From Nostoc sp. KVJ3 (GTDB taxonomy: Bacteria; Cyanobacteriota; Cyanobacteriia; Cyanobacteriales; Nostocaceae), in assembly GCF_026127265.1 (NCBI RefSeq), contig NZ_WWFG01000001.1, positions 992,001-1,056,000 of the forward strand: 64,000 nucleotides of DNA, written 5' to 3'. The notes beneath the pieces are model-generated. The model saw only the letters and a program-made list of their open reading frames with translations, had not been told where the DNA came from and did not search any database. Shown here piece by piece: positions 25,422 through 37,085 of the stretch (the stretch's first letter is position 1; each line of letters opens with the position of its first letter). Made by a program: the position numbers and the translations under genes.

Positions 25422-28400
25422 GGGCAAGTCCATTAGATCCCCAAACTGCGGCAATTGAGGAGAAACTGACAAAGAACTCCAGGGGTATTTCCTTGGTTAA
25501 CTCATGCAGTACCCAACCGCCCATCACCTTCGGGTGAAAAACAGCATCTAACTGACTGGGCTGCATTAATTCAATGGGTTGGATATCAATTATACCTGCC
25601 GCATGAACTATACCCCGCAAAGGATGTGGGCTACTTTGAATTTCGGCGATTAATTTCCTCATAGCTGGGGCATCTGCTACGTCAACGGTTGCGATTCGCA
25701 CCTCTAAACCAGCTTGCTGCAAACGGACGATCGCTGCTTGGGCTTCAGCAGAGGGTGCGTGCCGTCCTGTTAATACCAAATGCTTTGCGCCTGATTCAGC
25801 CATCCACCCTGCTACTGATAGTCCCAAAGCTCCCAGACCACCGGAAATGAGGTAACTATTCTCTGCTTGGAAGGATTGGCGTTGCGTTCGTGTCATGGGT
25901 TGTTTGACTAAACGCGATCGCCAAACCTGTCCACCTCGTAAGGCTAAATGGTCTTCCCCTTGGGAATCAACCAGTTGACTCAGGAGTTGTTGGGCTTCGA
26001 GTTCTGGGGTGGGAGCATAAGTATCGAGGTCGATTAAACCACCCCAAAGTTGAGGATGCTCTAGCCCAACCACACGAGCAAATCCCCACAAAGGAACCTG
26101 TGGCAGCGACCTTTGGTGGAGGGAACCCCGTTCCCCATTCCCTATTCCCTTTATTAAAGCTTGCGTTCCCCTAGTCACAATCCAAAGCCGTGGCAATGTG
26201 GATTGAGTTGGCTGGAGAAGCGAATGCACCAACAATAACAGACTAGTACAGCCCTTAGTTGCAGTTTGGGCTAGAGTATCTAAGCTGAAGGAATCTAAAC
26301 TCCACAGATGCACAATATATTCTGGGTGATTTGGAGCAATTACTTCTTGATATAAACGGTCAAAATCTTCTAAAACCGAGGGAGCGATCGCGTAAATATC
26401 AGTTCCTAATTGCTGATAACTATCTCCAGCAAAGACAATCGTGCAGGTATTACCTTGCTTTTGTAACTCAGTTGCCAGTTGTTGACCAAGACCACTGCCA
26501 TCAGCCAAGATTAACCAATGACCAACCTGCGGTTGAGGAAATAGGGTTGCCGTCTCAACATCTTCCCTGTTCCCTGTTCCCCGTTCCCTGTTCCCTTTAA
26601 CGCCCAAATCTCGCCAAGGTTGCCACTCTAATTGATACAGCCAATCTTGAATTTCTGTTTTACCTTGCTCTTGCAGGATGCGAAGCAGTGTCCGGCGGTT
26701 CGTTCGTTTACCAGACGAACCCTCTACCCGCACGATAACAGTGCCATCTTCGTCCAGCGAGTAACCATTTTGGGTGATTACTTGCTGATTCATCCCAGCT
26801 ACTTTATCCAGTTGCGTGTAGCTCCACAAACGTTGAGGATTCGCTGGACGGCGATAAAGTTCTGCTCGCTTAAATCCAATCGGTAGATAGATATCATCTT
26901 CACCAATATTGTAGGAAAGTACAGCATTGATAGTATGGGCGCTGGCATCCATTAGCACTGGATGGATAATATATTGGTTTGCTTCGTCTGCCAGTTGGGG
27001 CGGTAATTGTAAAGAACAAAGAGAGGCGTTTTGGTCAGCATCTAACCAAAATGCTTGTACAGCGTGGAAGTCTGAGCCATAGTTGAACCCGATCGCATCA
27101 AGTCGTTGATAATTACTCTCAATGCTGTTGCCTGTAGTATATTGCTGCTGTAAAAGTGCTATATCGATGACTTCAGGTGGCTTTGCCTGTTCGGGTTTCG
27201 ATAATTTGCCAGAAGCATGGAGATGCCAGGCAATTCCTGTTTGCAGGTCATCTGACTCGGCAGTATCCAAGCGAGTACTGAGAATTTCAAAACGGTAAAC
27301 ATTGGCTGTTTCTGCTCTGAAAATCGTCTGAACTGTCCGCACTTCATCTTCTTGCAAAATCAAAGCCTGATGAATGGTGACATCTTCAATAATTAAACGA
27401 TCGCATTTGAGAACATTAACACCAGCAGCAAAAATAATTTCTGCATAAGCCACTCCTGGTAGTACAATCCTGCCGAAAACGCGATGATGATGCAGATAAC
27501 TGGGATTTTTGGCACTGAGTTGGGATTCAAAACAAACGATTTGAGTGGAACTTGCTAACCGCAATCTTTGACCCAACAAAGGATGATGAAGTGGGGGTTG
27601 GCTGGGTTTAAACTCTGGTGTTTTCTTTTGTAAGGCAGTGCTGACTTTGCTTTCATCTACCCAATAAGGTTCTCGTTGAAATGGGTATGTGGGTAAAACT
27701 ACTTTTTTTCTAGGATAAGGGCGCTCAAACTCCTGCCAATCAACTTTTACGCCTTGAGTATAAAGCTGACCTAAACTCTCGAGCATCTGGGTTAAATCTG
27801 GTTGACTAAACCGTAAAGAAGGCAGCCAAGCGATCGCACTTTCTGGTAAGCTCTGCCTTCCCATACCAATTAAAATGGGGCTTGGGCCAATCTCCAGGCA
27901 ATGGGTAACTCCTTGTTGTGCTAAGGTCTGGAGACTTTCAATAAACCGAACTGGTTGTTGGATATGATTAACCCAATGTTGGGCAGTAGCTAACACTTCA
28001 TTTTCTACTCGTCCGCTGACGTTAGAAATCAAAGTTAGCTGAGGCGGTTGATAATTCACCTGCTTTGCCACTTGGGCAAACGATGCTTGCATCGGTGCCA
28101 TCAACGGCGAGTGGAAAGCGTGAGACACGACCAGAGGTTTGCAGACTATGCCGTTGGCTTCCAGGGTTTGCGCCATCGCTGCGATCACCTTTGTCTCACC
28201 GGAAATTACCACATTTTGCGGGCTGTTCACCGCCGCAATAGCGACGCGATCACTGTATGGATCTAAAAACGGTCGAATCTGAGACTCTGAAGCAAAAACT
28301 GCCACCATTTTGCCACCAGGTACAGATTGCATCAGCCGTCCCCGTGCGGCAATTAACTTAAGTCCCTCTTTTAAACTAAAAACTCCCGCAATACAAGCGG

Positions 28401-31400
28401 CTACATACTCCCCAACACTATGCCCCAAAACTACATCTGGCTGAATTCCCCAGGATTGCCAGAGTTGAGCTAAAGCATATTCTAGAGCAAACAAGGCTGG
28501 TTGCGTATAAGCTGTTTGTTGCAGTAATCCTGCCGCCTTTTCTTTCTCTGTTGTTGGGTATAAAATCTCCAACAAGGGAATTTCTAACTCAGTGTGTAAA
28601 ATCGCCTCACATTCCTGTAGTGCTTGGCGAAACTTAGGTTCAGTTTGATATAAGGTCTTTCCCATATCTACATACTGAGAACCTTGACCTGTAAACAAAA
28701 ATGCGATTTTGGGACTCCGGCGTTGGTTGGGCAGGTAGCCTCGGAAAATCCCTGCAACTGCTTCAGCAGCAGACCCTTGACCAGCAGCCAATTTTTCTAC
28801 TAATTCGGTGGTAGAGGTGACAGCGATCGCCATGCGATGGTCAAATTGTCCACGTCCGGTGTTGACACTAAAGCAAATATCTGCTATTGCAATTTGTGGG
28901 TGACGCAATAAATAATCTTGATATTGCTGGGATAAATCCTGTAATGCCCGTTCGCTTTGGGCAGATAAGGTAAATAGATGAATGGGGCGATTGCCGATGG
29001 CATCTGTTGGCACCACAACAGGCGCTTCTGCCAAAATGATGTGAGCATTAGTGCCGCTAAAGCCAAAGGAACTCACCCCAGCGATGCGATGCTCATTTGG
29101 AGGTTGCCAAGGCATCAGTTGTGTAGGAATTTCGATGGGTAGTGATTCCCAATCTATATATGGATTTAGTTGCCGCAGATGGAGATGAGGCGCAATTTGC
29201 TGATGTTGTAACTGCAAGACTACTTTTATTAAACCAGCAATTCCCGCCGCCGCCTCCAGATGTCCCAGGTTCGTTTTCACGGAACCCACAACTAAAGGTT
29301 GCGTTTGGGCATGACTGGCTGCAAACACAGCACCTAAAGCTCCTATTTCGATGGGATCGCCTAATGTTGTGCCAGTACCATGAGCTTCGATATAGCTAAT
29401 ATCAGTTGGTGTTAGTTGGGCATTCTCCAAAGCTTGACGGATGACTGCTTGCTGGGATGGCCCACTGGGAACAGTTAAACCGCTAGTGCGCCCATCCTGA
29501 TTGATAGCAGAACCACGAATTACAGCCAAAATCCGATCGCCATCGGCAACTGCATCGCTCAATCGCTTGAGTATCACCATACCGCACCCTTCAGAGCGAA
29601 CAAAGCCGTTGGCAGCAGCGTCAAAAGTTTTACAGCGACCGTCCACAGAGAGCATTCGCGCCTTGGAGAAGCTAATGGATACTTCAGGCGAAAAAATGCG
29701 GTTCACTCCCCCGGCTATTGCCAGATTGCTCTCGCGATCGCGCAGACTTTTACAAGCCAAATGTACAGTCACTAAGGAGGAAGAGCAAGCTGTATCAACA
29801 GATAAGCAAGGGCCTGTCAACCCCAAAATATAGGCAAGACGACCCGATGCGATACTATGAGCGTTACCCGTACTGATGTAGGCATCCATTTCTGCCAAAT
29901 CGAGTTTGCCAAGACGACGGGTATAGTCATCATTACAAATGCCAAGAAATACGCCAGTTTTAGTTTTTGCTAACTGTTGAGGATTCACAGTGGCATTTTC
30001 CAGTGCTTCCCAACTGACTTCTAAAAGTAATCGCTGTTGAGGATCGAGGGCGATCGCTTCTCTGGGAGAAATCCCAAAAAAGTGGGGATCGAATTCCTTT
30101 AAATTGCCCACAAATCCCCCATAACGGGCGTACATTTTCCCTGGAGTATCCGGGTTAGGGTCATAATACTCATCAAGATGCCAGCGATCGCTCGGCACTT
30201 CGGTAATGGCATCAACCTCTTGGCATAAAAGCTCCCAAAAGGCATCGGGACTATCCGCACCACCGGGAAATCGGCAACCCATGCCAATAATAGCGATCAG
30301 CTCATTTTTAGTTGTTACTAAGATAGTCGGAGTGGATGGGACTTGTTGAGGAATTGCCTTTCGCTCCTCCGGTACTGGTAAAACTAGATGTGTGCTATTT
30401 CCCTGTTCCCTATTCCCTATTCCCTGTTCCCTGTCATTTATGACTAAGGCGGCAAGATAATCCACCAACTCGCCCACAGTGGGGTAGTCAAAGGCAGCCG
30501 TTGAGGGGATGGATACTCCCAAACTCGCCTGCAAGCGATTTCTCAGTTCCACAGAGGTCAGAGAATCCATACCCAGTTCAAAAAAGCCTTGCTCTAGGGC
30601 GATCGCCTGCCCTGACTCCAGACCTAGCACCTGAGCAACTTGGGTTTGGACATGATTCACCAGTAGTTCTCGCCGTTGGCTGTTCGCAACCGCAGCCAAT
30701 TTCTGGAGGAAGTCACCTTCAACAGGGCGAGTACTAAGTTCAGCAGCCTCTTGCCAATCCTGATAAAAGGGACGGGACAACCACCGTCGCAGTTCTGAAG
30801 ACCATTGCAACGGTGCAGCCCCAACATTTACTGCGGCTGTTGACATCAAATGTTCCAGAATTTCCAGCACTTGTGAGGGAGCGATCGCCCCCAATCCCAG
30901 ATTTTGCCCGCGAATATCAGCTTGTTGTTTAGCCGCAGCCCCTACTTGGGAGACAGCACCCCAGTTGATGCTCAAGCCAGTTAGCCCCAAGGTGCGGCGA
31001 TAATGTACCAAGGCATCCAAAAACGCATTCGCAGCCGCATGATTACCTTGACCAGGAGAGCCAAACAAAGCAGCTATGGATGAAAACATCACAAAGAAGT
31101 CAAGTTTGTGAGTTTGGGTCAATTGATGTAAATTCCAGGCTCCTTGCACCTTGGGAGCCATGACAGGGGCAAATCGCTGCCAATTTTGCAGCAACAGTAC
31201 CCCGTCATCTAGAACACCAACAGCATGAATTATTCCTTTGAGAGGGAAGAGAGAGCGATCGATATCGGCAATAACATTGGATATGGCTTCAAAGTTAGTC
31301 ACATCGGCTGAGGCGATGGTCACGGTAGCCCCCGCATCTACTAATGCGGCAACCTGGGCTTGAGCCTCTGCTTCAGGGCTACTGCGGCTCACCAAAACTA

Positions 31401-34400
31401 AGTGTTTAGCTCCCCGTTCTACCATCCACCGCGCCACTAGCAATCCTAAGCCTCCCAGCCCCCCAGTAATCAAGTAAGTTCCCTCGTCTGAGAAAGAGAG
31501 AAGAGTTCTCTGTTCCCTGTTCCCCCTTCCCTGTTCCCTTTCATTGGGAGCAAACTGGCTACGGGCTAATCGTGCCACATAACGCTTGCCTTCTCGAAAC
31601 GCCACCTGATCTTCTGCGGTGCGATCGCAAATTTCTGCCCAAAGTGCTGCTGTTTGGACTTCTACATCCGCATTGGGATCGAGATCGATACGAGTACATT
31701 CTAATTCTGGATGTTCTAGAGTAATCACCTTACCCAAACCCCAAACAGCAGATTGGGCAATAGATGACATCAAAGGAGCATTTCCCGGTACTGGTTGGGT
31801 TCCTTGGGTGACAATCCACAGTCGGGGCAGTGTAGATAACCCTGCTTTCAGTAAGCCTTGAACTAAATGCAGGGTAGTCCCACATCCGATTTGTGAGGCT
31901 GCTGCTAGGGTTTCTGCATTCTCTAAACTCCAGCACTGGATTACGCCTTGTAAGGGAGCCTGTGCCGCAACTTGGGCAATGAGTTCAAAAATAGCTTTGG
32001 GATCAGTGGGGTCGATCGCCACATCATCCGGTTGGTATGGCTGGAATCCTGATTTGGGAACGACCAACTTACAAATGTCTCCCGCATCTCGGTAGCGTTT
32101 GGCTAGCTGCTGCCCAATGCCATTGCGATCGCCCAGTATAATCCAACTTTTGGGGGTGGACTGAGCAACCGCAACTGCGCTAGATCGCCCAACAATCAAA
32201 CTCTGCTGGGAAAGCGCATTTTCTGGAGAGCGATCGCCTGGAAAAGTCACCACCTGCTCAAATCCATTTTCTCTGAGCAGTTGCCCCCACTGAACCTGAC
32301 TGACCAAGGGATAATCCGGGCGAATGTCATTATCCTGAAACTTCCACCAACCTTCCAGCAAGCCGAAAGTCAGGTCTAGCCACCGTTGGCGTGCAGTACC
32401 CTCTAACAGCAGCAGCAGTCCTCCTGGAGCTAGTAACTGCCGGACGTGCTGCAAAGTTTGGCTGAGGTTGGTTGTGGCGTGGAGGACATTTACCGCAATC
32501 ACCACATCAAATTGATGGGGTGCAAACCCTTGGGATGCAGGATCGCGTTCAATATCTAAAGTTTGATAGCGCACAAAGGGGTAGTCTCGGAACTTCTCCT
32601 TCGCCTGACTCAGAAATATAGATCCCAAGTCAGTAAAGACGTATTCTGTTTGCTGGGGATGAAGTTGAGGCAAGAGGTAACTAGTGGTTCCCCCAGTACC
32701 AGCCCCAATTTCTAGCAATCTCACACCTCGATCGCTGGGTAGTGCTGCCAAGGCGTGAGCGATCGCTTTCTCAACGAGGGTGTTCGCTACTGTTGCACCA
32801 GGGGCATTTTGATAAAGGTGAGTGGCTGAAGCTAAGTCACCATTGGGAAAAATTAATTGTAGGGGGTCGCAAGCACCCCGCAGCACAGCACTCAATTGGT
32901 CGCCGCATCGCGTCAACAACGTCAGTTCCACTTCCCCATCGGCATAGCTGATTTCCTCTGGCGTTTCCCAAACTGGACATTGCCGGACTTGCCAGCGATC
33001 GCCACTGTCTTGCAAAATATTTTCCTCTGCTAAGATTTGCAAGAGGCGATGGAAAAGTCGCTGTTTTTGAGGTATAACCGCAAGATGTTGGATGAGCGCC
33101 GCTTCTGAAATCACATCCCCAAGCTGGAACTGCCACCCCAAAGTTTGTAGAGCTTGCCAAATATACCTGACGCTGAGACTTTCTAACTGGTGTAAAAACT
33201 GCCCATAAGGTTCGAGATTGACCTGAGCAATTAGATTTAACAAATCTGGAGTGAGTTTCTCAGCAATTTCTCCAGGCGTTACCAAAAATTCTGGTGCTAA
33301 TGGCTGCCCAAACCTAGCTTGCAGCCGCCATTCCACCTCATAAAGCCAGTTAGCTATGGGTTGGGTATCGCTCTTGCCCACAGCCAGGACAGTAGCTCGC
33401 CTAGATCGCAATCCTTCTAATGTGGCAAAAACCGTGCCATCAGAGTCTAGAAGTACCAAATTTGCTTTCAGGGTTGCGTTAGTCCGGTCGGCATTTTCTG
33501 AGATTAGTTTTTGGCTGTAGCACAAACAGTGATCGCTCGGACTGCGGTAAAAGCGGAATCGATCTACTCCAAACGGCAAATAGGTTTCGCGCTCAACCTC
33601 TTGAAACAAGGCAGCACTAAAGCCACCTACCTGAACGCAACCATCGAGTAAAATCGGATGAATCGTATAGGGAATGCTTTCGCCCATCCACTCCTGGGGT
33701 AATTGGTAGGAATAGAGAGCATCGCTGTCTCCATAGTGGATTTGTTGCAAGGCTCTCAAAGGCGGATCGATGTCAATGCCCAGAGATTCTAAAAGCTGAT
33801 AAAAGTCCTCAGCCAATAGTTCTGTAGACAGTTGCCCTTGAATCGCTGCAATGTCAACCGGGTGAGGATATTGGGATTGGGTATCGATGGAAACTTTACC
33901 CGATACGTGTAAAGTTTCCATCGGTTTAGCTGCTTCGCCAACCTTGGTTAAACTAAAAATTTTAAAAGATGCGGCAGTGGTTGTTTCTAGTGTTACGACT
34001 AGCTGGAGTGCTTTGTTTTCCCTTGCTGGTAAGATTAATGGTTGCTGCACCAGCACATCTTCTAAAACTAACGCCGATGTACCGAAAACAGCTATGCCTG
34101 CAAAGAGAGCCATCTCAAAAAAACTGGCTGCTGGTAAAATTACCTGGTCATAAACTCGATGGTACTGAATGTAGGATGGGCGATCGCTGCTAATTTCCGA
34201 TTCAAACCGGATTTCTTGAGAACCCGCTAAATGCACCTGCCGTCCTAGCAATGGATGACCATTAAAGGGAATAGGGAATAGGGAACAGGGAACAGGGACT
34301 TTAAAAAAGGAGGCTTCAGACCAAGGGACAAGGGAACAGAAGTTTACTGTTGCCTGTTGCCCGTTCCCTGTTCCCTCCGAGCCAACAGCCTCGGTAATTG

Positions 34401-35577
34401 AGGTTGATGCGGCGATCGGGCTGTCAGCCGTATCGCCTTGACGTTCAATCCAATAGCGTTGTCTTTGAAAGGGATAAGTGGGCAAAGTGACTTTGTGGCG
34501 GGCATAGTCTTGCTCAAAGCCAGACCAATCAATTGCTACCCCTCGGACATACAACTGTGCCAAATTTGCCAACAGTTGCTGCCATTCATCTTGCCCTGGC
34601 TGTAAACTAGCCAGCCATAGCACTTCGCTTTCAGGAAGGCTAACTCCCATTTCCGACAACATTGGCTGTGTCCCAATTTCCAGAAAAACTTTGTAGCCTT
34701 CTGTCTGGAGTGTCTGTATGCTTTGAACAACCGTTTCCGTTTGGTGCAGGTGGTTAACCCAATATTGGCCACAGGCGATGTCTGCATTCACAATTTGACC
34801 AGTAACGTTACTGACAATGGGTAATTTTGGTGAATGGTAGGCGATCGCCTCTGCTATGGCTACAAATTCTTCAGATAATTGACTACGGGCAACAATCAGC
34901 CTCAGTCCATCTTCTAAACTGAAAACTCCTGCCAAACAAGCAGCAACATATTCACCTATACCATCTCCTATGAGAATACTTGGCTTGACACCCCAAGATT
35001 GCCACATTTGTGCTGAGGCAAACTCAAAAGCAAATATTGCCACTTCGCTATCAGCCGTTTCCTGTGTGCCTGTGAATGGATAAAGTATCTCTAGCAGATT
35101 TTTATTCCCCAAGGAATGTAAGATGGTCGCGCACCTATCTATAGATTGGCGGAATGTCGGCTGAGTTTGATAGAGTTGCTGACCGAACTTCGGTTGAGGG
35201 AATAGGGAACAGGCAACGGACAACAGTGAATTCCCTGTTCGCTGTTCGCTGTTCCCTTTAACTGATTGCGATCCTTGTCCGGTAAATAGAAAAGCTACTT
35301 TGGGTGATGTTGTACTACTTTGTCCAGAGTAAACACCTGAAACTTGTTCTTGAGCTATCAATTGCCCTAGTTTTTGCCTCAGTTCGTTTAAGGAACTGGT
35401 TACAACAGCTAAACGGTGCTTAAAATGCGATCGCCCAGTATTCGCACTAAAACAAACATCAGCTAACTCTAATTCTGGCGCAGTTTCCAGGTAAGCTTGA
35501 TACGCTAAAGCCAACTGCAATAAAGCCGTTTCACTCTTTGCTGACAGGCTAAAAAGATGGAGGGGACGCTCAGAAGA

Positions 35578-35660
35578 GGCAAGGGGGCAGAGGGGATGGG
35601 GGGTAGAGGGGTAGAGGGGCAGAGGGGAAATACCATTGTCACTCCTCCCCTGCTCCTTTA
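35578..35660 (+). repeat. Repeat-coded KS-AT linker in PKS5
   Basis: Runs of GGGGTAGA/GGGGCAGA and CCCCTGCTC units. The linker peptide (EEAPLKEQGRSDNGISPLPL and onward) is nearly the same as in PKS4 and PKS3 at the same domain boundary. Confidence 0.75.
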
Positions 35661-35828
35661 ATGGGGCTTCTTCCAGCACCACATGGGCATTTGTGCCACT
35701 GAAGCCGAAGGAACTAACCCCTGCTATTCTTGGCGTATTGCCACGCAACCAGTCTTTTGTCTGTGTGGGAATCACCACAGGTAAATCTGCCCAGTTGATG
35801 TGTGGGTTGGGTTGATGGAAATGTAGGT

Positions 35829-35833
35829 GGGGG
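35829..35833. other. Homopolymer frameshift site in PKS5
   Basis: GGGGG on the plus strand (C5 in the gene). Six C would join the KS to the rest of PKS5, which continues in the adjacent frame without any missing residue. Either a one-base deletion or a homopolymer sequencing error. Confidence 0.8.
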
Positions 35834-37043
35834 CGATCGCTTGGTGTTGCAACTGCAAGACAATCTTGATTAATCCGGCGATACCTGCGGCAAATTCTGC
35901 GTGTCCAATGTTGGTTTTGACTGAGCCTAAATTCAGGGGTTGGCTTGGGGAATGACTAGAGCCAAAAACAGCACCTAATGCCCCCACCTCAATGGGATCT
36001 CCTAAAGAAGTACCTGTACCGTGAGCCTCAATGTAGCTCACTTGTGCAGGTTCAACCGTACCATTTTTTAACGCCTGACGAATGACTGCTTCTTGAGAGG
36101 GGCCATTAGGTACGGTGAGTCCCCCACTTGGCCCATCTTGGTTAACCGCAGAACCCCGAATTAAGGCGAAGATGCGATCGCCATCACGCTGGGCATCAGA
36201 TAGCCGCTTCAGGGCAATCATCCCACAGCCTTCAGACCGGACGTAACCATTAGCCTGAGCATCAAATGTTTTACAGCGACCATCAGGGGCAAGCATCCCC
36301 GCTTGGGAAAAAATGATACTGGTGGCTGGAGATAGTATGAGATTTACACCCCCCGCCAAGGCGAGATGGCACTCCTGCAAACGTAAACTTTGGCAAGCTA
36401 AATGAACAGCGACCAATGAAGAGGAACAGGATGTGTCTACAGCTAAACTGGGGCCTGTTAAACCCAACACATAGGAAATCCGGCCTGCTGCAACACTGAG
36501 GGCATTGCCAGTACCTATATAGGCATCTGAAACGCCGGCTTGCTCTAAGTGCCGAGCGTAATCATTGGCTCCAATCCCCACAAAAACGCCCGTCAGACTA
36601 TTAAATAATTTTTGGGGAACAATGTGAGCCTGTTCCAAGGCTTCCCAGCTAACTTCGAGTAACAAACGTTGCTGGGGGTCTAAGTAGGTGGCTTCACGAG
36701 GGGAAAGACCAAAGAATTGGGGGTCAAAAGCACCAATCTCGTCCTCAAGAAAACCACCATCGGCAACGGAAATTTTCCCAGGTGTTTGCGGTTTGGGGTC
36801 GTAGTAATCGTCAATGCACCAACGCGATCGCGGTACTTTGGTAATAGTATCAGTGCCATTGTGTAGCATCTGCCAAAAAGACTCAGGATCTTTAACACCG
36901 CCGGGAAATCGACAACCCATACCGATGATGGCGATCGGTTCAGCTTTGGCATACTCTAGGACATCTAACTTGTTTTGGAGTTGCTCTAGTGCTAGTAATG
37001 CTCGTTTTGTGGGAGAGAGGGGTGGTTCTTGATTTGTGGCCAT
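35834..37043 (-). pseudogene. PKS5, 5' piece: first ketosynthase
   Basis: Starts ATG 37043 (MATNQEPPLSPTKRALLALE), 42 bases after PKS4. A short N-terminal helix is followed by a complete KS: catalytic Cys in DTSCSSS (about 201), His in EAHGTGTSLGD and TNIGHAE, so condensation should be possible. At the G5 run 35829-35833 (coding C5) the frame slips: IAP is followed by TYISINP instead of the expected HLHFHQPNPHINW. One additional C restores the gene. As sequenced the product stops at 35772 as a 423-residue KS. The gap before the start is GGGAATG repeats and leaves no good ribosome-binding site. Confidence 0.87.
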
Positions 37044-37085
37044 CTTAAAAATATCTAAAGGGAATGGGGAATGGGGAATGGGGAA

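Larger units (their letters stand above)
25422..35833 (-). pseudogene. PKS5, main part: AT0-DH-cMT-KR-ACP / KS-AT-DH-KR
   Basis: Continues the KS at 35834-37043 after a homopolymer frameshift. First module: KS end (SSFGFSGTNAH), a defective AT (GDGIGEYVA replaces GHSxG, and about 85 residues including the HAFH His are absent), DH (HRVYDQVILP, Gly replaced by Asp), C-methyltransferase (LLEIGAGTGG), KR (GGLGGLG; His at the usual catalytic Tyr in NHAAANAF) and ACP (LGMDSLTSVELRN). Second module: KS (DTACSSS, EAHGTGT, TNLGHLE), complete malonyl-type AT (GHSVGEY, HAFHS), DH (HHRVFGRIVLP) and a KR cut at SNGLAH by the IS. Heptanucleotide-coded peptides such as REQGIGNREQ fill several linkers. Corrected length of the whole gene is 4111 residues; frame arithmetic closes exactly. 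Confidence 0.9.
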
